Shown here piece by piece: positions 56,292 to 64,000 of a DNA stretch of 64,000 nucleotides. Position 1 is the first letter of the stretch, and each line of letters begins with the position of its first letter. This DNA is from Acinetobacter sp. TGL-Y2. GTDB lineage: Bacteria > Pseudomonadota > Gammaproteobacteria > Pseudomonadales > Moraxellaceae. The notes beneath the pieces were generated by a model, which was not told where the DNA came from, searched no databases, and saw only the letters and a program-made list of their open reading frames with translations. Where the stretch lies: the NCBI RefSeq assembly GCF_001612555.1, contig NZ_CP015110.1, positions 2,542,001 to 2,606,000 of the forward strand, in the 5' to 3' direction. A program made the translations under genes and the position numbers.

Positions 56292-57623
56292 TTAAGCTTG
56301 TTCTACGTGGCTTGCTTGTGCAATCGGACTATTCGTCACTTTTGCTTCAAACTCGCTACGGAAATATTTGAGTGCACCCATTAATGGTTCCATCGCACCC
56401 GGCGCATGCGCACAGAATGTCTTACCGATCCACAATTTCTTGGTGAGCTCTTGGAGATGTTCAATGTCTTCCATCTTTCCTTCACCCGTTTCAATTGCTT
56501 TAAGCGCTTTAACTGCCCAAGGTAAACCATCACGGCACGGTGTACAGAAACCACACGATTCACGTGCAAAGAATTCTTCTAAGTTACGTGTTGCAGAAAC
56601 CATACACTGAGTTTCATCGACCACCATCAGCAAACACGTACCTAAACGCGAACCTGCTTTCATGATGCTTTCAGCATCCATAGGCAGGTCAATATGCTCA
56701 GCCGCCAAGAAGTCTGTTGAAGCGCCACCTGGTAACCATGCTTTAAGCGTTAAGCCATCGCGCATGCCACCGGCATAGTCTTCGATCACTTCACGTGCAG
56801 TGGTACCAAAAGGAAGCTCCCATAGACCCGGGAATTTCACTTTGCCTGAAGCGCCGTAAATTTTTGTGCCTGGATCTTTCGACTTACCTTCAGATAAACC
56901 GACGTACCATTCTGGACCACGTAAAATAATTGCAGGTAAGTTATTGAAGGTCTCTACGTTGTTGACAATCGTAGGACGTCCCCAAGCACCCGCAACTTGT
57001 GGGAATGGTGGTTTAGTCCGCGGGTTTGCACGGCGACCTTCAAGCGAGTTAATCAATGCAGTTTCTTCACCACAAATATAACGACCCGCACCAGTATGCA
57101 CATGCATATCGAAGTTCCAACCTGTTCCAAGGATGTTTTCACCCAAGTAACCTTTGGCACGAATTTGCTCAAGCGCTTCATTTAAGTAGCTAGCCGCTTC
57201 GATGTATTCACCACGGATGAAGATATAACCTTGAGTTGCCTCTAGGGTATAACCTGCAATCAACATCCCTTCGATCAATTGATGTGGAAGTTTCTCCATC
57301 AACAAACGATCTTTAAAGGTCCCTGGTTCCATTTCATCAGCATTACAGATCAGGTAACGAGGACCGCCATCATTTGGCGCCATCAATGACCATTTAATCC
57401 CTGCTGGGAAACCTGCACCACCACGACCTTTCACAGTCGCTGCTTTAATCACATCCAACACTTCCGCAGGTTTAAGCTCAATCGCTTTTTTAAAGCCTGC
57501 ATAGCCTTCAAGTGCTTCGTAGTCATCTGCACTACGCACATGCTCTTGCTTGCTCAAACGCCAAGTGAGTGGGTGTGTTTCTGGGTTACCGTCGCCATAA
57601 ATTGGTTTTGGTTCAGTATTCAT
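56292..57623 (-). CDS. nuoF: NADH-quinone oxidoreductase subunit F
   Basis: NADH-binding flavoprotein of 443 residues. FMN/NADH glycine-rich loop [16 protein letters not shown], then the [4Fe-4S] ligands [12 protein letters not shown] and a distal Cys in [12 protein letters not shown]. It accepts hydride from NADH at the tip of the peripheral arm. It overlaps nuoE by 4 bp. Confidence 0.97.
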   Translation of the reverse strand: MNTEPKPIYGDGNPETHPLTWRLSKQEHVRSADDYEALEGYAGFKKAIELKPAEVLDVIKAATVKGRGGAGFPAGIKWSLMAPNDGGPRYLICNADEMEPGTFKDRLLMEKLPHQLIEGMLIAGYTLEATQGYIFIRGEYIEAASYLNEALEQIRAKGYLGENILGTGWNFDMHVHTGAGRYICGEETALINSLEGRRANPRTKPPFPQVAGAWGRPTIVNNVETFNNLPAIILRGPEWYVGLSEGKSKDPGTKIYGASGKVKFPGLWELPFGTTAREVIEDYAGGMRDGLTLKAWLPGGASTDFLAAEHIDLPMDAESIMKAGSRLGTCLLMVVDETQCMVSATRNLEEFFARESCGFCTPCRDGLPWAVKALKAIETGEGKMEDIEHLQELTKKLWIGKTFCAHAPGAMEPLMGALKYFRSEFEAKVTNSPIAQASHVEQA

Positions 57624-58129
57624 ACATACTTCTCCAAGAGCTGTTTAACCGATGAAACCTCAACCAAACCGTGAGTGTCTTCATTAATCATCAAGGTTGG
57701 ACCTTTGTCACAGTTCCCCAAACAGCAAATCGGTAAAATCGTAAAACGACCATCCGCAGTCGTTTGACCAAATTGAATACCGAGTTCACGCTGGAATGCT
57801 TCAGCCAAAGTTTCCGCACCCATCAAGAAACATGCAATCGAGTCACACAGTAAAATGACATTACGACCCACAGGTTGACGGTAAATACGGTTATAGAAGG
57901 TTGCAACACCCTCTAAATCTGCAAGGCTAATTGTTAACAACTGCGCAATTGCATTCATTTGTGCATCATCTACCCAGCCATTACGGCGTTGCACACACTT
58001 GAGCGCATCTAACGACGCAGCACGTGGATACGGATAGTGACCCATGTGATGTTCGATGTCGTGAATTTCGTCCGCAGTCAAAATTCCTTCAACGTTCACA
58101 CGTGGTTTTTTATCAGTCAAAATCATCAT
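57620..58129 (-). CDS. nuoE: NADH-quinone oxidoreductase subunit E
   Basis: A 169-residue thioredoxin-like subunit with one [2Fe-2S] cluster: ligands in [10 protein letters not shown] and [10 protein letters not shown]. It works with NuoF in NADH oxidation. It starts 14 bp after nuoCD and overlaps nuoF by 4 bp. Confidence 0.95.
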   Translation of the reverse strand: MMILTDKKPRVNVEGILTADEIHDIEHHMGHYPYPRAASLDALKCVQRRNGWVDDAQMNAIAQLLTISLADLEGVATFYNRIYRQPVGRNVILLCDSIACFLMGAETLAEAFQRELGIQFGQTTADGRFTILPICCLGNCDKGPTLMINEDTHGLVEVSSVKQLLEKYV

Positions 58130-58143
58130 AATGCGTTTACCCC

Positions 58144-59931
58144 TTAGCGATCCACGTCAGCCATTACGACGTCAATGGTCGCTAAATAAATGATTAAGTC
58201 AGACATTAAGCTGCCGTTAATCACAGAAGGCATTTGCTGTAAATGTGTGAAAGTTGGTGTACGAATACGGGTACGGTAACTCATGGTTGACTTGTCTGAA
58301 GTCAAGTAGTAGTTCGACGCACCTTTGACCACTTCCGCCATCACAGACGCTTCGCCTGCTGGCATCACAGGACCCCAAGATACGCTCAAGAAATGCGTAA
58401 TCAACGTTTCGATGTCTTGTAATGTTTTGTCTTTTGGTGGTGGCACAGCCAGTGGATGATCTGCTTTATACGCACCAGACGGCATGTTATCTAAACATTG
58501 CTTCACGATTTTCAATGATTCTTCGATTTCACGGAAGTGAACCATGACACGTGCATAGGCATCGCCTTCGTATTCTAAAGGAACGTCGAAGTCGTAGTTT
58601 TCATAACCACTATATGGACGGTATTTACGAACATCAAAGTCAATCCCTGTCGCACGTAGACCTGTACCGGTAACACCCCAAGCCAATGCAGATTTAGCAT
58701 CATATTGCGCAACACCTTGAGTACGACCCATGAATACTGAGTTGCGTAAAGCAGCCGTGTAGTATTCATTCATACGTTTCGGCATCCAATCGAGAATTTC
58801 ACGAATCAGGTGCTGCCAATTGTTTGGCAAATCATGCGCAGTCCCGCCAATACGGAACCATGCTGGGTGCATACGGTAACCTGTGATCGCTTCAATCGCG
58901 TCATAGATTTTTTGACGATCGGCAAACATATAGAATACAGGCGTCATACCGCCAGCATCCTGAATTGCCGTACCTATAAACAAGAGATGGTTATTGATGC
59001 GGAATAATTCTGACATCATCACACGAATACACTGCGCACGGTCAGGAACTGTAATCCCCGCCATTTGCTCCACACCCATCACATAAGGCATGTTCTGCGC
59101 ACAACCACCTAAGTAGTCAACACGGTCTGTATACGGAATGAATGAATGCCACGTTTGACGTTCAGCCATCTTTTCCACACCACGGTGGTGATAACCAATG
59201 TCAGGCACACAGTCTTTCACTTCTTCACCATCAAGCTGCAAAATGATACGGAATGCACCATGCGCAGATGGATGGTTCGGACCCAAGTTCAAGAACATGA
59301 AGTCTTCATCTTCATTGCCGCGTTTTAGACCCCAATCTTCAGGTACAAAACGCAAGTGTTCTTGCTCAAAGTCCTGCTTCGCTTGGTTCTGCATGTACGG
59401 TGTATATTCAGTTGCACGTGCAGAGTATTCTTTACGAAGTGGATGACCTTCCCAATAGGTTGGCAACAAAATACGACGGAGCATAGGATGCCCTTCGAAA
59501 TTGATCCCGAACATATCGTAAGCTTCGCGTTCGTACCAGTTGGCATTCGGCCAAATGTTGGTTGCAGTCGGGAGATTGAGATCGCTCTCTGACAAGGCAA
59601 CTTTAATACGAATATCTGAATTACGCTCTAATGACAGTAAGTGATAGAACACTGTAAAGTCAGACGCAGGTAAACCGTCGCGATGGGTACGTAAACGCTC
59701 ATCTGTCGCAGACAAGTCGAACAACATCACATAAGGACGTGCGACTTTGCGTAGGAACATTAAGACGTCTTGTACACGTGCGCGCTCAACCCAAACTGTT
59801 GGAAAATCTTCAAACGTCTTTTGCACATAGAAATTCTCACCAAATTTGGTTTTGAGATCTTCTACAATCGCAAATGCAGGGCGTGAATCAACAGGCGTTG
59901 ACTCTGGCATAGCAATTTCAGTTTCAGCCAT
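58144..59931 (-). CDS. nuoC: Fused NADH-quinone oxidoreductase subunit C/D
   Basis: A 595-residue fusion of NuoC (30-kDa, N-terminal third, ending around [18 protein letters not shown] [10 protein letters not shown]) and NuoD (49-kDa, from about residue 205, [15 protein letters not shown]). The quinone-site motif HPSAHG and the C-terminal DVVMADVDR are visible. Fused nuoCD is normal in gamma-proteobacteria including Acinetobacter. It lies 86 bp after nuoB. Confidence 0.96.
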   Translation of the reverse strand: MAETEIAMPESTPVDSRPAFAIVEDLKTKFGENFYVQKTFEDFPTVWVERARVQDVLMFLRKVARPYVMLFDLSATDERLRTHRDGLPASDFTVFYHLLSLERNSDIRIKVALSESDLNLPTATNIWPNANWYEREAYDMFGINFEGHPMLRRILLPTYWEGHPLRKEYSARATEYTPYMQNQAKQDFEQEHLRFVPEDWGLKRGNEDEDFMFLNLGPNHPSAHGAFRIILQLDGEEVKDCVPDIGYHHRGVEKMAERQTWHSFIPYTDRVDYLGGCAQNMPYVMGVEQMAGITVPDRAQCIRVMMSELFRINNHLLFIGTAIQDAGGMTPVFYMFADRQKIYDAIEAITGYRMHPAWFRIGGTAHDLPNNWQHLIREILDWMPKRMNEYYTAALRNSVFMGRTQGVAQYDAKSALAWGVTGTGLRATGIDFDVRKYRPYSGYENYDFDVPLEYEGDAYARVMVHFREIEESLKIVKQCLDNMPSGAYKADHPLAVPPPKDKTLQDIETLITHFLSVSWGPVMPAGEASVMAEVVKGASNYYLTSDKSTMSYRTRIRTPTFTHLQQMPSVINGSLMSDLIIYLATIDVVMADVDR

Positions 59932-60017
59932 TGGCTTGGCTTCCTATTTTATACAAATTCATTCAACCCAAACGACAATTACACCCTTATGGGCGCATCA
60001 ATACTGCATCGCTTAGA

Positions 60018-60695
60018 TTATTTAATTTCATCCATTGAGCGTAAGTTTTTTACAGCTATACGTTCAGCATTCTTACGATCACGTTCAGGCTGCATCTTTG
60101 GCTTATAAATTGGCTTAAGATCATCCCCAATGACCGCTGAAAGCGGACGGCGCTCTAACTGAATTTGGTCTTGTAATAACATTAACGCTTGAATGAGTGC
60201 TTCAGGACGTGGTGGGCAACCTGGAATATACACATCGACAGGAATGATTTTATCCACACCTTGTACAACAGAATAAATATCGTACATACCACCAGAGTTA
60301 GCGCACGCACCCATTGAAATCACCCATTTAGGCTCAAGCATTTGTTCGTACAAACGTTGAATCACCGGTGCCATTTTCACGAAGCAGGTTCCTGCAACGA
60401 TCATCAAGTCCGCCTGACGAGGTGATGCACGAATAACCTCAGCACCGAAACGAGACAAGTCATGCACACCAGTTAAAGTCGTCGCATACTCTACGTAACA
60501 GCAAGATGTACCAAAGTTAAACGGCCAAACCGAGTTCTTACGCCCCCAGTTTACTGCTGTATGCGCCAAGTCCTCTAAACGAGTCATGAACACATTTTTA
60601 TTCACTTCTTCGTCAAGCGGATCGGTGACGATTTGACGCTCTTGAAGTGGATATTGGTCAGCATCCGGATTCGCACGGGTTAATGTATATTTCAT
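60018..60695 (-). CDS. nuoB: NADH-quinone oxidoreductase subunit B
   Basis: Fe-S subunit that passes electrons to quinone, 225 residues. The N2 ligands are in [22 protein letters not shown] and [12 protein letters not shown]. The adjacent Cys pair in SCCY is typical of the family. Follows nuoA by 6 bp. Confidence 0.96.
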   Translation of the reverse strand: MKYTLTRANPDADQYPLQERQIVTDPLDEEVNKNVFMTRLEDLAHTAVNWGRKNSVWPFNFGTSCCYVEYATTLTGVHDLSRFGAEVIRASPRQADLMIVAGTCFVKMAPVIQRLYEQMLEPKWVISMGACANSGGMYDIYSVVQGVDKIIPVDVYIPGCPPRPEALIQALMLLQDQIQLERRPLSAVIGDDLKPIYKPKMQPERDRKNAERIAVKNLRSMDEIK

Positions 60696-60701
60696 CCCGT
60701 A

Positions 60702-61247
60702 TTACTCCTTGTCAGATGATGTAGTCGGTGAAGTCTTCACGCGACCAGATGATTGCGCTGGAATTTGACCTGTAGGGTCAATCACCAACTCCTCAATAGT
60801 GTTAAAGCGAGTAATTTCAGCAAGGTCCATCATTGGTGAACCTACTTTAGGTTTAATCCCAGCTGCTTTACGTTTATCTGATGGTGCCCAATTCAGCGCG
60901 CCAGTCGATAGTTCGTAAATTAACCCAACGAGCAAAACTAAAATAAATACAGCAGCGGCTACAAAACCGACCCAACCCACTTCACGAACAGAAACCGACC
61001 ATGCGTATAGGTAGAGTGCTTCTAAGTCGAAAACGACAAAGAATATTGCAACCAAATAGAATTTTGCAGACAAGCGAATACGTGCGCCACCCGCACCTAC
61101 TACGCCTGACTCGAACTGCTCTTGCTTAGCACGGCCCCATGATTTACCCCCAAGGAGTAATGGAACAGTGAGCATAAAGACGCATAAAAATGTAACGCCG
61201 ATCACGAAGGCAATAATCGCCCAATCGTATGGAGTAATGGCACTCAT
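60702..61247 (-). CDS. nuoA: NADH-quinone oxidoreductase subunit A, first gene of nuo operon
   Basis: Membrane subunit of 181 residues with three helices, first gene of the operon. The ATG at 61247 ([20 protein letters not shown]) has AGGAG 10 nt upstream. A longer frame extends to 61337, but its N-terminus has no family similarity. The C-terminal tail beyond the third helix is longer than in E. coli and polar (ending [15 protein letters not shown]). Confidence 0.92.
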   Translation of the reverse strand: MSAITPYDWAIIAFVIGVTFLCVFMLTVPLLLGGKSWGRAKQEQFESGVVGAGGARIRLSAKFYLVAIFFVVFDLEALYLYAWSVSVREVGWVGFVAAAVFILVLLVGLIYELSTGALNWAPSDKRKAAGIKPKVGSPMMDLAEITRFNTIEELVIDPTGQIPAQSSGRVKTSPTTSSDKE

Positions 61248-61788
61248 GCGGGGATAACTCCTGGCAGGCCTATGTATTAACAAAAGAATGTATGTATTGG
61301 CCTTTAAATACACCAAACACAAAATTAATCCCGCCAATTGTACCTGATTTATGATTTCTCTTGCTAGCCAATCACTCTAAGTCTTTAGGATGAATTTTAG
61401 GCTTTTTCACTTGATTCAGTTAAAACAAGCCAATATACGCCTACCTAATCGTGAAACATGATCGCTTTTATCTTATTAATTATTTTTTCCGAACATCTTA
61501 GATTTTTATAAGCAATATTTTAATCAAACGATCAATTCTGCATTCATTAAATTAAGCAGGATTAGATGCAAATACTGTTTCATGATTTTAAAATTATATT
61601 GACCTGCATCAACAAAATTCGCTTCTTAAAATTTGCTTCTTGAAGTGCTATCGGATTCATTTAAGACACCCAAGCCTTATCTTATCGTTTTCAAATGAAT
61701 TGTTTTACTGTGCGCTTTTTTAATTAACTTTATACAATTGAACATTAAAATCAGTGTATGCTAAAAACCAATAATAAGGAGCACATAT
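61248..61788. other. 541-bp divergent gap between nuoA and the 61789 gene
   Basis: AT-rich control region for the 15-kb nuo operon and for the small gene on the plus strand. I see no gene. Direct repeats of TTxGCTTCTT (near 61,617-61,640) and short A/T tracts are present. No -35/-10 pair is convincing on the minus strand. Confidence 0.45.
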
Positions 61789-62145
61789 ATGAGCCTAGAA
61801 TTTACACATAAACCCAATTATTTTTTATTTGCTCAACTCATTATTCGCCATCTTGAAAGTTATATCAAAAAACATCCAGATGCGAGCAATGCGATTTTCG
61901 ATTTACGCGATATTTATCAAATTTTTCGTCAAGATCTTGCTTCAACCACGACCAATTTAGACGGTATTTTAAATATTGCCGATGAATATGCCGTTGAAAC
62001 AATTAACGGGGACAAAAAACTGATTAGCCAATATAAAATTGATGCCACGAACAATAGCTTATTGATTGACTTTGACGCAGATGCTTTAGCTGCCATTAAA
62101 GATGGCAAACGCATTATCGAACCTGAAGCAAATAACTATGAATAA
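61789..62145 (+). CDS. Unknown small acidic protein
   Basis: A 118-residue soluble protein, with no match I recognise. It reads like a compact globular protein (HKPNYFLFAQLIIRHLESYI, then SNAIFDLRDIYQIFRQDL and DEYAVETING). An AAGGAG ribosome-binding site lies 8 nt before the ATG, which is unusually good. It ends 15 bp before a bidirectional terminator shared with bfmS and sits alone on its strand. Confidence 0.62.
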   Translation: MSLEFTHKPNYFLFAQLIIRHLESYIKKHPDASNAIFDLRDIYQIFRQDLASTTTNLDGILNIADEYAVETINGDKKLISQYKIDATNNSLLIDFDADALAAIKDGKRIIEPEANNYE

Positions 62146-62157
62146 GCTCTATCCAAA

Positions 62158-62189
62158 AGAAAAAAAAGCGCCTATGGCGCTTTTTTTAA
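62158..62189. terminator. Bidirectional terminator between the 61789 gene and bfmS
   Basis: AAAAAAGCGCC and GGCGCTTTTTT form an 11-bp stem with a TAT loop, with A and T runs on both sides, so it serves both convergent genes. Confidence 0.9.
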
Positions 62190-62246
62190 TATTGTGACAC
62201 TAAGGTTTGATGTTTTTCAAATCAGAGCGATGATTTGAGGTACTGC

Positions 62247-63869
62247 TTATTTTTTCTTTTTAAAGCGCTGTGCAGGCCACTCCATAACAAAACGCGCCCC
62301 ACCGAGTTTCGGGCTTTGATCAACACAAATACTCCCACCGAACCAATATGCAATTCGACTCACAATAGAAAGTCCTAAACCATACCCCCCTGAAGCACGG
62401 GTACGACTATCATCAAGTCGCGCAAAGGCTTCAAAGACACGTGCGCGATCTTCCTCTGGAATACCCGCTCCATCATCTTCCACACAAATATAAGCCATAC
62501 CCTGCGCGTTAATTCCACCACTGACTTGCACGGTATTTTCACAGTAACGCACCGCATTTCCGACTAGGTTTTGCACCACACGGTGTAAGTAACGGCGCTC
62601 AGCATCTACTGTTAAATTGAGCGGCGGTGACAGTAGTTCTATATTCTTATTGGTTTTTAAGGCTTCGGTTTCAACCACAACCTGATCTAAAACCTCAAAG
62701 AGTACAATTTCTTCAAGGTCTAGTGAGGGCATGCCCTGCTCAAGTTTGGCATAAGTCATGATTTCGTCAATTAAAGTATTCAGTTCCTCAATATCTTTAT
62801 CAATCATTTCAACCTGTTGCTGGCGATACTCATACTCTTCTTCATCCACCAACATTTCCATACCAAAACGAATTCTCGCTACAGGTGTGCGCAGTTCATG
62901 AGACACCGCACGCATCAACTCTCGCTGTGCTTCAATTAAACGCTGAATATGATCCGACATACTGTTATAGCTCGATGCCAAACTTGCCATTTCGTCATTC
63001 CCTTCTACAGGAACACGAATCGACATATCACCTTTTTGCATTACATTCAGCGCATTATTCACCTGTTTTAGTTTTCGCTGCATCGGTACGATTAAGCCGT
63101 ATACGCCTAAGCACAAAATAAACATACTGAGTAAGGTAATACCCGCTGCTAATTGAAATGGCATCCAGTTAAACATCGGGATTGGACCCATCACCAAAAC
63201 CTCACCTGGTGCATTAGGCATTGGAGAAAGAATCGAAATGGTGGTTCCTCGAACACTGGCGCTATCTTGATATAAAATCACGCCCTGATCTGAACGCAAG
63301 CGACCAATTTGCTCGGAATCTAAAGTTAACTGCGAAATATTTTGAATATCGACTTTATAATAGAAATGCTTTTGAATTTTTTCTAAGTATTCTTTTTCTT
63401 GGCCCGGATAATAAACCAAATAATCTAAGATAAAGATTGGCAGCGCTTTCATTTGGCGCTCACCAATTCCATCAATTTTTAAATATAAAAAATGAGAAGG
63501 ATCATCTTTTATCCCCATCACCACAAAAGCGACACCCTGTTTGGCATCATAACGTACCACGGCCTGCTGGTTTTTTACCCGCTTGACTTCAGCACGAGAT
63601 AAATCGACTTTTGCGGCTTCGAGATAATAAATCGGGAGCTCCAGTAGATCTGAAGCATCCGATATCCAATCCATTTTTTGTTGAGTATTTTGCTGTCGTG
63701 CAACGCCTTCACTAATGACAAAAGCAATACCATCGGTTAAAGACTCTCGATACTCCTGCGCGCGCTGATAATTGATAATTTGTACCAACAAATAACCAAA
63801 AATTGCCACAAGAACAACCAAAATGACAAGTCCTGCATAGATACGCAAGAAAATACTGTGTTTAGACAC
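62247..63869 (-). CDS. bfmS: BfmS-type sensor histidine kinase
   Basis: A 540-residue membrane histidine kinase. TM1 at about 9-30, a periplasmic domain of about 200 residues, TM2 at about 238-262, a HAMP linker, then the dimerisation box RAVSHELRTPVARIRFGMEM with phospho-His at residue 324. The ATPase domain ends with motifs DDGAGIPEEDRARVFEAFAR and SGGYGLGLSIV. Translation starts at GTG (63869), 47 bp after the bfmR stop. With BfmR it controls biofilm pili, capsule and envelope stress in Acinetobacter baumannii; that role is inferred from identity. Confidence 0.9.
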   Translation of the reverse strand: MSKHSIFLRIYAGLVILVVLVAIFGYLLVQIINYQRAQEYRESLTDGIAFVISEGVARQQNTQQKMDWISDASDLLELPIYYLEAAKVDLSRAEVKRVKNQQAVVRYDAKQGVAFVVMGIKDDPSHFLYLKIDGIGERQMKALPIFILDYLVYYPGQEKEYLEKIQKHFYYKVDIQNISQLTLDSEQIGRLRSDQGVILYQDSASVRGTTISILSPMPNAPGEVLVMGPIPMFNWMPFQLAAGITLLSMFILCLGVYGLIVPMQRKLKQVNNALNVMQKGDMSIRVPVEGNDEMASLASSYNSMSDHIQRLIEAQRELMRAVSHELRTPVARIRFGMEMLVDEEEYEYRQQQVEMIDKDIEELNTLIDEIMTYAKLEQGMPSLDLEEIVLFEVLDQVVVETEALKTNKNIELLSPPLNLTVDAERRYLHRVVQNLVGNAVRYCENTVQVSGGINAQGMAYICVEDDGAGIPEEDRARVFEAFARLDDSRTRASGGYGLGLSIVSRIAYWFGGSICVDQSPKLGGARFVMEWPAQRFKKKK

Positions 63870-63916
63870 GTAAGTTTAACCTTAGCAAGTTGCACTGCAA
63901 ATAACCCAAAGGGATA

Positions 63917-64000
63917 TTAAGTTCCATTGGTTTCTTTAACAAATAAATAACCTTTGCTACGTACGGTTTTAATACGTTTAGGATTTTCTGGATCATCGCC
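63917..64000 (-). CDS. bfmR: BfmR-type response regulator, C-terminal fragment
   Basis: Only the last 27 codons are inside the window; the gene continues past the right edge. They read (G)DDPENPKRIKTVRSKGYLFV and end KETNGT, the winged-helix C-terminus of an OmpR-type regulator. The identification as bfmR rests on its adjacency to bfmS and this sequence. Confidence 0.8.
   Translation of the reverse strand, partial: GDDPENPKRIKTVRSKGYLFVKETNGT

Noticed and set aside
1..64000. CRISPR array, prophage, integron or toxin-antitoxin pair
   Set aside because: No regularly spaced repeats, phage structural genes, integrase or paired small genes of known TA families were seen.

Overview
The window looks like chromosomal DNA of an Acinetobacter species (Moraxellaceae). 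It is AT-rich, carries the gene set pilG-pilH-pilI-pilJ-chpA, the biofilm/envelope two-component pair bfmR-bfmS, a nuo operon with a fused nuoCD, and two insertion sequences of families common in Acinetobacter (IS30 and IS6). All assignments come from reading the sequence and from family knowledge; no database search was run.

Region by region. 1-8129 (minus strand) is the Pil-Chp chemosensory cluster that controls type IV pili: response regulators PilG and PilH, CheW-like PilI, transducer PilJ, and the large hybrid kinase ChpA, which runs off the left edge. 8399-13318 (plus) is a three-gene unit: an exported DUF4124-like protein, an RND adaptor lipoprotein and an RND pump. proS follows. 15218-21043 (minus) holds four exported proteins that share a short N-terminal motif and have paired cysteines; this is the least explained block of the window. 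dcd, a LysE-type exporter, a tiny exported protein and the Fe-S carrier Mrp follow. Next come a LEA/hydrophilin-like repeat protein, an unknown cytoplasmic protein and metG. 

An IS30-family element (28896-29943) sits just behind metG. It is followed by a lipoprotein operon (CsgG-like, DUF4810, DUF799), an unknown 364-residue protein, a second LysE-type exporter, a DIP1984-like protein, two lipoproteins (one an M15-type peptidase), a PLP enzyme, a YhiN/BaiN-type flavoprotein, and a mechanosensitive channel flanked by two small one-helix membrane proteins. fpr and a divergent LysR regulator come next. An intact IS6-family element (43788-44583) has cut off a cold-shock-like gene, of which only the 5' 151 bp remain. 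A second cold-shock gene and upp lead to the nuo operon.

46125-61247 (minus) is the complete nuoA-B-CD-E-F-G-H-I-J-K-L-M-N operon for respiratory complex I. A small unknown protein and bfmS with the tail of bfmR close the window.

The core of the window is housekeeping (complex I, aminoacyl-tRNA synthetases, pyrimidine metabolism). The accessory interest lies in the four-gene exported cluster at 15.2-21.0 kb, the lipoprotein operon at 30-31.7 kb, the LEA-like protein, the two IS insertions with their effects on neighbours, and several inverted or tandem repeats in non-coding DNA. No tRNA, rRNA or CRISPR array was seen.
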